A program made the position numbers and the translations under genes. Shown here one piece after another: positions 35,727-47,476 of a stretch of 64,000 bases of DNA. This DNA is from Phascolomyces articulosus. Its lineage: Eukaryota; Mucoromycota; Mucoromycetes; Mucorales; Lichtheimiaceae. The notes under the pieces were generated by a model that searched no databases, had not been told where the DNA came from, and worked only from the letters and a program-made list of their open reading frames with translations. How positions within the stretch are numbered: position 1 is the stretch's first letter; every line of letters starts with the position of its first letter. The stretch lies in the NCBI GenBank assembly GCA_025677815.1, contig JAIXMP010000014.1:310001-374000 (forward strand), written 5' to 3'.

Positions 35727-38700
35727 AATATATTTTTGCTCTATTCAATGGTGTAAGATAGGAAAAGTGTAAAGAAAAAAGAAGAGCGAGATACACATAT
35801 GTTTGGGCCAAGAAACTCTTTTATTTTACATTTTTGGGGTTGAAAAGACTAAATTGTTTATGCTTTGTTAGTCGGTTACTCAAAAAAATGATTTTTTATG
35901 CTATTCAATTTATTAAAACAAGGTTTTATTAATACTCAACATTTTCTATTCTTCTGCGTTTTTTTCCCCATTAAATATCCAATCCGTACATAGAACTTCA
36001 TGAATCATCAAGATATTATGTGTAATCATCAACAGTGAAAATTATTTGGGGTTGTTTTATTTCTCGAAAATAATAATTATAAATTTGCATATATTCAAAA
36101 AAAAAGTTGTTCTTTGAATTAATAAAAATTCTCGGCACAGACATGTGATAATGTAAAAGGAGGTGGAGTCATATCGTCATGCAGCATCAACTTATGGTAA
36201 TAAAAAATGATATATAAAGTTTTCACTGTACACATTGACTTTGAGAGACTTCGCATACGCTGCTCATTCATTACATTCAATCAATAAAATATCGTTAAAA
36301 TTTAATAGACTAATACCAAGAACTATTTATCTTTGGAATATAGAACCAGCGTATAGATCATCAAAGTTTTCAGTTAATTTCATCATATGTGTATAAGAAA
36401 AAAAGGTGATGGTGACTATATACAAGATGTATATTAATTATAATCATATCTATAAAAAAAACCCATACGTAATAAAGTGATATATTTCTGAAGTAGACGT
36501 AAAAATGACAGGACCGCATTTCTACTTTTATGGATTGAGCCATAAACCATTCAACATTAGCCAATCAACCATCGATAGCCTTAAATAAATGCTTTACTGT
36601 TGTGGTTTTTGGTTGAAGGGTAAAGTTATTATGGTATCGTTTCCTATAATTCAGCATATGATATTAATAAACACTTAGATTCCCAATTTCCTTCACTTAT
36701 GACATTATCAATAAAAGTACCACCTGTGCTCATGTTGATTTATTTTTAACCATAACACCACAATGTGGGTTCGATCGAATTTGTTCACAACATAATACTA
36801 ATCTAATTGAGCATAAAAATTGTAATACGTTTTTTTTCCCTTAATATGGTACGCATAATATATATATTATAGTGGAATTCCACCTCGAGATAGAAGGATA
36901 TATGAGTATCATCTTTATGATACTGGTACTTATTAGCTTCATAGTCACGTTCAGGTAAGTTTAAAAATTATGAAAATGATTTTACCATTAATTGATAAGA
37001 TATTGTTCGCTAATACAGTAAATATAAGTCACTTTATTCTTTTAGGTAAAAATGCTGCATTTATGTATTAAATAAATGTACATTGTTAAAAACTGTTGAA
37101 GTTGTTCTAAAATATGAAAGTTAAAATATACGTAAATACTTACATGTACTATACGTACTTCTGGAAACACTAATGGATTCCTTGGAAGAAGTGGTGGTCA
37201 TAATAATCTACATAGTAGCTTCCACCAAACCCAGTTTAATGTGATATGGTTCCGTAATGAAGAGAATGCTATATAATAAAAGGTTAATATTGGATATTGC
37301 TTATTCTCCTTCAGACTGGATGGCTTCATTAAAATGTGAAAATGTGGAAAAAAAGTATTGTGGTCTATCTATCCTTTTCTTCGATTATAATAAATAAAGT
37401 GTAGTTATAACCCCCCCCCACATTTATAATATAGATTTGTATACTATATTCTAAGCATCCAAAAAGTAATATGCAAGATAATCTACACGGTTTATAACAA
37501 TGCTGGCTTTTATTGGGAATATAGTCATTATGATAGGAAACAACTAAGTGGTGACTAAGCGTTTGACACTGTAGTTCATCTATGATCCATTTCTATATAT
37601 TATGTAAAAAATAACTACCTTTAATAATTCCCATTTTTTTTTTTTGATTTGTCCTCTTTAGTGGTTATACCATGTTTTTTTTTTAAAAAAAAAAGGATTT
37701 TCTTGAGGTAATTTGATCGTTATTTAATGCGTTATGCATTTTTAAGTACGGTGATATCACTGCCATAATAATATGAAATTCAATAGCTTTCAGTAAGAAA
37801 AGGAAAGCATACAAATATGGTGTTGTTGATACATTATTGTTCTCTTTTTTTTTGTTGGATTGATTGAATATTTATAGATATCAATGTCATAATATAAAAC
37901 TAAATACTTATCAGTAATAATATGGCATAGTCAGCTATAATTATATACCTACTTTTTTTGGATTTTGCTCGAATGCATGACATTTCGTGATGTTGATCCA
38001 TGTGTTTTTTTTCATTTTGGTCTCTGTGCATTTTTATCTGTCAAATTGACACATTGGTTTAGTTGATTTTTTCAAATAGATCCCTTTTCACCACCATGGA
38101 AAAAAATCAAAAAGAACTTACTCAATGCCTTGAAAATGGATTTGTACATAGAATAAAAGTACAATGATAGGTTTTCTACAGTAAACAATACTTGGTCGAT
38201 CCACTTGCAATTGCTCCTATATATAATTTTATATCTTAAAGTTATTATAAATTCAGTGTATCATCTGCTTACATATTTCATATACAAGATATACTTGGAC
38301 TAGGTGTTTAATCCAACCTGATATGTGCCCTTGTAGCATTTTGACTTTTATCGGTTCTTGATAGATTAATCAAATATGATGTCTTTGTACTTGACCATTG
38401 TAAACTCCCTCCCCCCAAAGCTTACGATACTATCCTGTATATATATGGAATTATAGTACGTGCTATATATATGTTGTGGAAACCTTCATGTTTACACCAC
38501 TGCTCTTCTCCAATGAGAGAAATACCTTTGTGCCCAACTACGTAATACTATATGAAACGTACATGTTCTTTTTTTTTATATAAAAGATTTGCCCATCTCC
38601 AACCCAAATATAAAGTTTCTTCCGTCTTTGATTTTTTGATGTTGATCGTCGTTGCTTTTAATATTGATGTTATTTTTACATGATGGTTATCCCGTTATCG

Positions 38701-38734
38701 TCGTATTGTCGTCCCCCCCTAATAAAATGACCAT

Positions 38735-40420
38735 GCTGCTTCCTTGAAAAATGCTTGATCCCCAAAAATATAACTGTTCTTGTGAATTTCCACCAATGGC
38801 CTCGAAGATTCCCGCTGCTTCAAGTTAATAATGTTTCGTGATGATATTGTTGATCCCCATATATGCTATATAGTTGCTCCAATTCCTCTTTTTCCAATGC
38901 TTCTTCTCCAAATATAATGATTTATATGACCCCATGCTGCAATACATTCATATATATTTTGCCATGACAGTTGGTTTCAATAAATGTGCATTTGATTTGA
39001 TTCTTAGTGTTAAATGATGATCGCAAAATATATGGATTGATATATTGTGTTTTGATGGTTGTGATGTTTGTTTTTGTTGAATAATGTAGTAAATAGTGTA
39101 TTTCAAAGTTTGTTTTGATAAGATAATTTGGTGTTCATATAGTTCTTTTGTTGTATTATTAGTTGATGTTCCAGTGTAGATGTATAATACTGATTTACAA
39201 CGTATGTGTATGATGCGTCTTTAAAAATTGTTGTTTCAAGTAATAATGGTGTTTTTTTTTACTTGTTTTAACAATAATTATGCTCCCGTATTTGTAATTT
39301 CTGGATTGAATATAGTTTGTTGGATGGATGTAATAGATAATTTGATGCTATCGTTGCCTCAAATAGATGACGACGTTTCCAATGCGTATATTGATTTCTC
39401 CCGAAAAATATGTGATAGATAAATTGGCTCCATTTTTTGGTGTATTTTGCTGCTACCACAATAAAATAGTGCTTCTCCCTCTTTGGTTGTTGTAATGATG
39501 ACTATGATGAAAAAGAAGAATATGACGATGATGCTAATGCTGCTGTGTTGAATATCCCATTCATTTGACCATTTTACCGCTGCTTCCAATAACATACAAG
39601 TTGTATTTGTTTCATTGTTGCATTTTTCTACTTTCAATATAATAAGGATGCCTCCTGTTTTAACGTTTGTTGTTGTAAGAAAAAACATGTCGATTTGTAA
39701 AATGAATTGTTGGTTCCAGAAACAATTGTAGATTATTGAAATTAGCTTGCTGTTTTTCGATAAGATGATGAGTATGGTGTATTGTAGTTTTGACCCCCCA
39801 AAATAAGCTGATATTCTTTCGTGTAATTTGAGTGTTTTCGTATGTATTCAAAGCGATAAGATCCCCACTCTTTGTTCCTTGATGATGATGAAGATGTTAA
39901 TAATCCTGCTGCTCAATCCAAGACAATATGCCTCCATATTCTATTTGTGACAATAGAGCTGCTGCTTCCAAAATACAAAGTATTTGTGATATTGAGAAAT
40001 TTGGTGGCGCTTGGTTGATTAGATAAAAGGTTTTGTTGATTTTTTGTACGGATGTTGTTGATTTGACAATCATGTTCATTCGACATGTTGTTTTTGTCCC
40101 CCCCAGACTAATTGTTGTATTTCCCCATTGGTTGATATGAAGACGACAACGTTTTCTTGACAATGCCGACTCTGACGATGATGGTGCTTTATTGATAATA
40201 ATAACTTGCTGAAGAAGACGATTCGTTGATGATGATGATGATGTACAGTACATGTTGCACTTTTTTTGATCCCCATGAATGCATATGCTGTGTTTGATTT
40301 TGATTAACAATGTTCGTGTTGATCCATATTCCACAATATATTCCCATTTGTGACCATGATAACGACGATGATAATAGTGGTTATAGTGTAAAAACCATGC
40401 TGCTTAAATGGATTTCGTAT
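38735..40420. repeat. Degenerate interspersed repeats ('GCTGCTTCC', 'GTTGATCC')
   Basis: The words CTGCTTC(C) (near 38739, 38812, 39576, 39958, and CTGCTTA near 40397) and TTGATCCCC / GTTGATCCA (near 38755, 38849, 40265, 40316) recur with similar flanks. In one minus frame the first word reads 'LEAA' ('CILEAAALLSQIEYGG' at ~39950, 'CMLLEAAVKWSNEWD' at ~39590), suggesting decayed protein repeats or a drifted minisatellite. Confidence 0.45.
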
Positions 40421-40689
40421 AGCCACCACCGTTTGCTTGGGTGTACTGGAGCTGAAAGTAATACAATTTGGTTGTTGATGTATAAACTTTGTTTTCTTGG
40501 AGTACTTGTTTTCCAAAAAAAAAAAAAATAGTTCGATGTGTATTGAATGAATCGTTGTTTTTTTCTTGATAAAAATATAGTGTTGAAAGTATGTTTTTGG
40601 TTTGTATTTTGTTTGCTGGGTAGATATATCGCTTTTTTAGATTTGAAATGTTTGTTCCTGCTTCAATTGTACTCTTGAGTGTGGGTTGT

Positions 40690-40969
40690 TGATAAAGAAG
40701 ATAGAGTAGTAGTTGTACTAGTTGATGATGAAGAAGAAGATGATGGAACAACCGCTGAAATAGTTGAAGACGAAGAAGACAAAATAGTTGCTGCTAAAGT
40801 TGATGAAGATGAAGATGAAATAGTTGCTGTAGTAATTATTGACGAAGAAGATGAAATGATTGTTGCCATATTCGTGGATGATGAAGAGAAAATAGCCACC
40901 GCAAAGGTTGTAGATGAAGAAAGAGTCGAAATAGTAGTTGTAATAGTTGCCGATGATGACGAAGAATAA
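40690..40969. repeat. Degenerate ~48-bp minisatellite of GAT/GAA/GTT triplets
   Basis: About six imperfect units. The plus strand reads as an acidic repeat such as 'DEDEDEIVAVVIIDEEDE'. The minus strand reads as a Ser/Thr-rich repeat. Both frames are open only because of the triplet composition, so it is called a repeat rather than a gene. Confidence 0.6.
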
Positions 40970-41535
40970 AAATTATAAGGTAGACGACGATGATGCTGCT
41001 ATTGCCATTAATAAAATATAACCACTGCTACGATGACCGCTTTGTTTCCATAGTCCATTATTAACAGCAGATGTGCCTTTTGAGTTTTTGATTGTTTTGA
41101 CACGTCGACTGTTCCCAATAGAAATAAATTGAATTTGGCTGGTAACTTGGTGAGTTGTTTTGTTGCTTCCACACCATTCCTCTGATGCTGATCCCAAGGA
41201 TGAATTGAATGGACGGATCGCGTTATTCTATTAAGTTTTGCCGTATTTTCCAAGAACATATACAGTAATACATAAATGCAACATAGAGTAGGAAGTCAAC
41301 AAGATATAATAATACTATTGTATTTTTTTTTAAAAAAAAAACTGTTTTTATTATTAAGGAAAAGTATAAATAAATATCAATAAAAGAAGGAAATAAACCC
41401 TTATATTATTATTCAAGCAATGTATATATATATTTGTTGTTTAATAAGGAAGGAATTGTAATACTCTTTTGCAAATGTAATGAAATAAAATGATTGAAAC
41501 AATCCTCCGATAAGCTTATGTACACCATTGGAAGA

Positions 41536-43541
41536 TCAAACTGCTTGACTTACAGCTTTATACTTTTTCTGGACCCATTCCTTGACACCAATGGTTGAAG
41601 GATGCCCTTCAACAGGACCATTGACAGCTTGTTTGAATGGAATTCCTTCTTTGGCGACGACCCAACAATCATAGGCAGCATCATTATTACGCATATTGAT
41701 TGGATCACCTTCCTTTCGTTTTCCAGGGACACGTACTTCTTTACCTGGCTTGGGTAATGCTTGATCCCATTCAACATCTTCTTCAATAAAGGCCACGAGG
41801 TCATCAATAGTAGGCTCCAATACTTCAGGACTGAATAACCGGTCATTAATATCACGAATCAATTCATTGAATCTATTATTCACTTCGGGTGTATCCAATA
41901 ACTTGACCAAAAGAGGGGATGCATGGGATTCAATGACATCTGTCTTTTCTAAGACAAAGGATCTAAAGTCACCTTTGAGCATATGTTCCATTGAATAAAT
42001 GGTATTACCCAACACGCGGTTGAAATCAGCATTCAAATAGATGAATTTGTTTTCTTGGCTTGGATCTTGGTATAAAAAGTAATTATTATAGTTGATAATA
42101 AAGTTATCTGACAAACCAGTGAAGAATTCATGCACCATGCTATAATTTATTTATTTTTTTTGGAAGGGAAGAAATGATACAATATGGGTTAATATCATTA
42201 CTCGTTCTATAAAACTATTATCAAATGAATCATATAATATGTATATAAAATTCAACTTACTATCGAATAAAACCATCAAGATCAAGTTGACTGTCCCAAA
42301 TGTTGGCATTATCAGAACCAGTATCATGAATGAACTTGGTAAAATCAATCAAAGGTTGATATCCTGCTTTTTGACCACTTTCTGGTTCTTCCTTGATTCG
42401 GTATTGACCATCATCATAAGCAGCAGGGTCTTGATAATAATCCAAATCAGAGAAATGTTCCAACTTGTCTGATTGAGGTGTACGCTTGGCACCTTGGTAT
42501 AATACACCATGTTGGTAACTTTGGTCGCCATTGCCAAAAATGGTGCGAAGCCAGGATGGTTTAAAATGTTCAATCATGGTATAAAGACCCATAGGCTGTC
42601 CATTAAAGAAAACTCTATAGTATTATATATATGTTTATTTAGTATAATCTCTCATGTCTATGCAATGTAGAACGGTCAATGCTTACCTTGCAAAGGAAGA
42701 TCCAGAGGTGGGTACACCTAGCGAAACCAATGTCTTGTACGCCACATCTTCCCGAATATAAGCTGGATCAGTTGTACCAAGAGCACGGAGCTTGAATCGA
42801 CTACATCCATAAATATTTTGACCTTTGCCCTTAATATTGACATTGTATGAAAGTTTTGGATATTTTCGAGCATTACGACCACCAATTTTGAATTTTACTT
42901 CAGAAAATGTTTGTACATCACCCAAACTATTTAAAACATGTGTAAAAAAAAAGAATGTATTTTTTATAAATAAGAGAAAAATCCATCTGCAGCTCTCTAT
43001 TTCTTTGTTTCTGCATGTTGTTAATTAATTCTTACCGAATATATGTCATTTTACCAATAACAGTCAAATCATCGTTAACGTTTGTATGCATGTTATCAAT
43101 CTGAGCTTGATCGGCCTGGAAATGAAAAGTGGGGATTTCATCGGTTGGGTGAAGTTCGGAAGAAAAGGTAGAATGAGGTGGATGCATGGCGGGGAGTTGC
43201 CGTACAGATTTTGTAGTCCATGTTCTATTATAGAATTCATTCGGAGTCGCTGTGTTCTCCTGAAGGGTTCGACTAAATGCTTCCTTTTCAATAATACTGC
43301 CTTGGCTGTCAGTCACAGCGTATTGATAATTTTGGGCTGAAGGTGCAGTACCAGTAAACAGAATGGAAGACGAAGGGGATGCTTTCAATGGGTAAGCTTT
43401 GTTATTAATGACGACAGCGACGCTCTTGTCTTCAGCACCCGTTGCGCAAACAACATTGTAAGTTGTATCTGCAACAGCAATCGTAATCAAAAAGGCTGTT
43501 GCTATGAACGCTACTAATAAATTATATACTATAGAATACAT
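41536..43541 (-). CDS. CotH-family secreted protein
   Basis: CotH proteins share the protein-kinase-like fold of bacterial spore-coat CotH. Mucorales carry several copies, some of which are cell-surface proteins that bind host receptors. Four exons (43036-43541, 42687-42926, 42261-42614, 41536-42139) splice in phase to 567 residues. The first ~24 residues are a signal peptide ('LLVAFIATAFLITIAVADT'). The CotH core follows, with 'FSEVKFKIGGRNARKYPKLS', 'SRFKLRALGTTDPAYIRED', 'VFFNGQPMGLYTMIEHFKPS' and 'FFTGLSDNFIINYNNYFLY'. The C-terminal part lacks an obvious membrane anchor or GPI-type tail. I did not see the host-binding motif described for CotH3, so a role in invasion should not be assumed. 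Flanks are gene-poor on both sides. Confidence 0.88.
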
Positions 43542-45011
43542 TCAAGAATATATATGTAAATGAATGAATGCTATTCAAGTGACAATTGGTATTGCATTCT
43601 TCTATATTTTTTGTAGTAATAATAATCAGTATCTACGTACAAGATTTTTGTATCATGAATGGAGGAAGGATGTACGTAGGAGGAGTAATTGAAAGAGAAA
43701 GAGAAAAGAAAAGAAACAAGGCTGGGGATACAAACAGGCTGAAGTTTTTATAAAATTCTCGATTTTTTTATTTTTACATTTGCCCCTGCATCTGCTTGTT
43801 ACCCAACATCATCATGATTTCTTTTTTTTCTCGTTTCTTTTTATATTACGTACTGCGAAAGTCGATCCTCTATGATGGTACTCTTTTTCTTGTATTATAA
43901 CTATTGAATTATATATGATGAAAACTATATTAGCCATTATTACAATAACTATTATATAATATAATTTTAATAATTGCAATAATATGTTAAAGTTGGTTTT
44001 TTCAAGGGAAAAATAATGATAAAATTTAAGCTTCTCCTTATGGCATGACATCCTTAACGACACTATAATAAGTATAAAATGGAAGAATGCTTAGCAGCAA
44101 CCAGGTGTATATATTATGAAATAGTTTGATTAGGAATTAAATAGAGGTTACACATTATTTCCTTTTACCCATGTTGCTCCTCTTTATTTTACCAAATATG
44201 AACAAAAAAGTAATTAAGGAGCCTCTTTTTATACTAAGATACGAATAGAGTTATAAATATACTACCACAGGATTTTCACTAATGATCATACTTTTTTTTC
44301 TTAATATACAATTACGTACCTTAGTTTTTTCTATACATATATGTAAAAATAAAATAGTTTTGATGGCGTAAAAAAGAAGCATAAAATTTTCTCTTAATGA
44401 CTGGTAATAAAGAATGACTTTGTTTCCATGCTTTTGTTGCTGACAATAACTTCTGAATGATTATAAAGATTTTATTTATCAGTTCTCCCTCTCTCTCTTT
44501 CTCTTTCTCTCTAAAATAACACAGATAAACAAAATATTCTAAACAGGAAGATCGTTATTAATAACCATATCTGACTTACGATATTAGTTAGACGAACGCA
44601 CATTGTCCGTGCTTTATTATTATGCATTCTTTATTACTTTCTCTCCAATTTTATCTTCCAAAGTGCTGAACTCGAAAAAAGACAAGCACAACTGAGAATC
44701 TTTACTTTACCACTTTAAATACATTTCTTTTTTTTGCTCTACGTACTCGAGCAATCCAGTGAATACCATGGCCCTAATGTCAAACAAGTAAAAACCAGGC
44801 TTTACCAAACATTTTATATAAATACAATTAAATTAACAAAGAAAAAAATGTATTTTTTGAGATATCTCTACGCAAAAACTGGGATGTGGGCGAGTGAAAA
44901 GAGATGGGTTAGTCTCGACAACAAAATTGAAGAGAACGAATGCATAAGATATAGAAATAGTTTTTCAACATAATTTTTATTATTAAAAAGGGTCCTGCTA
45001 CCTCTGTTGCA

Positions 45012-45360
45012 GGTTGCAAGTTGCGATTTTCTCTAAGTAAAATTACATTTCCAAAATTATGATACTAAATTTGTAGAGTGCAAAAAGCGAGGGTTGACTG
45101 ATGTAGTTTAGAAAACATATAAAAAATAAACCGTTATTATCCAAACAATAAAACATTATCCTTCAAGTGAAAGGCTTTGTAGATAGATGAGATATACAGA
45201 CAAGATAGAAGAGTTGATAAAATAATAAGTGGAAAGAAAGGTAAAAATAATATATAGCTCTTTTTTTTTCTGAATTGCCAATGTTGGCACAATATTTCAT
45301 TTTTAAAGAATGGCTCATCTTCATTTCGGATTGACCCAAATTTAACTTGTAACGCCAGTA
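45012..45360. repeat. Possible MITE-like element with imperfect terminal inverted repeats
   Basis: The left end GGTTGCAAGTTGCGATTTT (45012-45030) resembles the reverse complement of 45337-45355, GGCGTTACAAGTTAAATTT, at about 13 of 17 aligned positions. The right end and its left flank (from TGGCTCAT at 45311) recur at 63509-63556. Confidence 0.35.
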
Positions 45361-46130
45361 TGATTTATGGGATACCAGGTTGAAAAACTACTACTTTTGC
45401 CAAAATGAACGAAACTAAAAGCAATATGTGTACCAATCATTAGTGAAAATCCCGTATGTACGTCTTGATTGCACTATTACGTATATAAACCTCTTTTTCC
45501 GGGTAAATGGGAAAAACAAAAAATATGCTGCTATGACGACAATGAATCTTATTTTTTTAAAAGTGAACTGAATATAAAACAACAACGCATGGCTGTTCAA
45601 GTCTGGCCTTTCTTCTTTTCCTTACCCCTGATTCCTTCTTGTGTGTGCATTCTCCGGATAAGCATTAAACTCATAATTCGATGATGATGCATATCTTTTG
45701 CCTACAGGAAATAATATCAATGGCGATAATAACTCGTAAAAAGTTCTGGATGTAACATTTTTCAATGTAAAGATGACATTGGCGAAATAGATCAATTTGA
45801 CTATCAATTATTAATTTTACATATCTTGTATGATGTTTGAACGATTTAGATAGTAACAATGAAACAGAAACCAGGAGTAACTTTATCTTTGATATATACC
45901 ATATAAAATCAATATTTATGTAACATCGTGGAACCAGTCTATTTATTATTTTATCAATTGTTGCCAGAAGAATAAATGCTATAATGTTCATAAAAAAAAA
46001 AGAAGAATTATGTTTTAAATTCAATGACGAGGATGATAATGATATGAATGGATCATATTCCTTTTTTTATTATTACAAGAAACATAATTGATATAGATGA
46101 CGCAAAATACACTCATTTGTTGTAATAGAA

Positions 46131-46153
46131 AAATAATAATAATAATAATAATA
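46131..46153. repeat. (AAT)n microsatellite
   Basis: Seven to eight copies of AAT immediately downstream of the small orphan gene at 46164. Confidence 0.85.
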
Positions 46154-46163
46154 AACATGTGTA

Positions 46164-46802
46164 TCATTTTTTATTCATGACAACACTCATACTTTTATTA
46201 TTGTCGCTGCGACCATATGGGTGGTCTGTTGCTGACATTGGTTGTTGATGTGTATTATTGGCAAATTTCACTTCTAAATCCTCAACCCAAAGGGAAGTTT
46301 GTTGCTGATGTTGCTGCATTTCTTTCTTGGGATCATCGATGGATATATGATCATCATTATTGGTTGATTGAAAATGTGAATCGTCGGGTAATGGATCGGA
46401 TGAAGGTATAACTGGATGATATCGAACAGGCAAGGTACTCAAGAATGCTATCACAATAGGGGAGAGAGAGAAAAAAAAAGAGGAGACCCATTAAAAAAGT
46501 AGGAGAGAAAGTTGGTAGGGAGTTTTGTAGCGTCTGTACGTATCAATATAAATGAATGTGCTGTATGTATGAAGAATGATTTGTCAAGTACATATACCCA
46601 GTGTTACTTTAAAATCTGATCCAATTCGAGGTGATGATGTAGAATTAATAGTACTGAATAAACAAAGGGATATATTTCAACACATTGACAATAAATATTA
46701 AGATGCGTCATGTTGTTTGTTGTAGAAAAACTACGTTTTTCATTATTAGTATTATTTCTACCCATCCAAAGCACTCAAGAATAAAGCTAAATGAAGTACC
46801 AT
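46164..46802 (-). CDS. Small orphan protein with hydrophobic N-terminus
   Basis: Three exons (46762-46802, 46598-46653, 46164-46447) with canonical GT-AG borders total 381 bases, giving 126 residues with all phases in agreement; that consistency is the main support. The protein starts 'MVLHLALFLSALDG', which could be a signal or anchor segment. It continues 'FLSTLPVRYHPVIPSSDPL' and is hydrophilic, His/Gln/Asp-rich in the second half, with 'SLWVEDLEVKF' as the only compact-looking stretch. An in-frame TAA lies just before the chosen ATG. No family recognised. Isolated in a gene-poor stretch upstream of the acyl-CoA synthetase. Confidence 0.5.
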
Positions 46803-46946
46803 AAATGCAAATATTCGTTATGCATTGGGATGTATGAAGAAACGATCAATATATCATCCCTTTGTAGTATCTTATTCTACTGTTTCTTCTTCTGGTATGT
46901 AATGAAAGTAATTTTTCATTTATACTTTTTTCTGCATCATGTTCCT

Positions 46947-46978
<32 letters not shown>
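46947..46978. repeat. (ACT)n microsatellite
   Basis: About ten uninterrupted ACT copies, read directly. Confidence 0.9.
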
Positions 46979-47014
46979 GGGGTGGGTATGAATTGATTAG
47001 GATATTCCATAAGG

Positions 47015-47034
47015 AATATATATATATATATATA
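47015..47034. repeat. (AT)n microsatellite
   Basis: About ten AT copies, read directly. Confidence 0.9.
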
Positions 47035-47476
47035 TGAAAAAATTAAATAGATAGAGAATGCAAAAAACTTAAAAAAAAAAAAAGAAAAAGACACATGTTA
47101 TACGTATATATAAAGAGAGAGAGAGAAAGTCGCAACTTTGAACCGACGATAGATTAAGCCAGTAGATCATAGCATCATAATAGTGGAGAGGTTAATTTTT
47201 CCATTGAAAATCGTCGTGATGAAGCATCATCATTATTATCATAATCTAATTATATTCGTTACTGTTGTTTGTTTCTAAATATTGATATATATTTTTTTTA
47301 TACTTGTAAAAAAAAAATAGCTATGGTACATTTGATGTTGAGTTTTTTTTTAAAAGGGGAGATATATAGGTGTGAAAGTTGGAAGGATTCATAGTGGTAA
47401 TGAGAGAACTGTTACACTTGATAGTAGTAAGAAGAGATAATGGGATACATAGTAATAATGATAAGAAAAAAGTAAT

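Larger units (their letters stand above)
35727..41535. other. Gene desert of ~5.8 kb
   Basis: No convincing exon on either strand. The left part is plain AT-rich sequence with T and A runs. From ~38.6 kb onward it is filled with degenerate GT/GA-rich repeat words and trinucleotide tracts, listed separately. The leftmost few hundred bases are the lipase promoter region. Confidence 0.55.
43542..46163. other. Intergenic region with MITE-like debris
   Basis: CotH promoter on the left, then AT-rich DNA without a supported gene. A 79-codon plus frame at 44734 has no recognised domain. A possible short inverted-repeat element lies at 45012-45356. Confidence 0.5.
46803..47476. other. Intergenic with microsatellites
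   Basis: Contains (ACT)n at 46947-46978 and (AT)n at 47015-47034. The rest is AT-rich 3' flank of the acyl-CoA synthetase gene. No gene seen. Confidence 0.6.

Noticed and set aside
36760..36790. GGGTTCGATC word resembling a tRNA T-arm (B box)
   Set aside because: No complementary T-stem, no A box, D-arm or anticodon arm at the right distances.
40679..40969. Acidic 96-residue plus-strand protein
   Set aside because: Explained by a triplet-rich minisatellite; the opposite strand is equally open.
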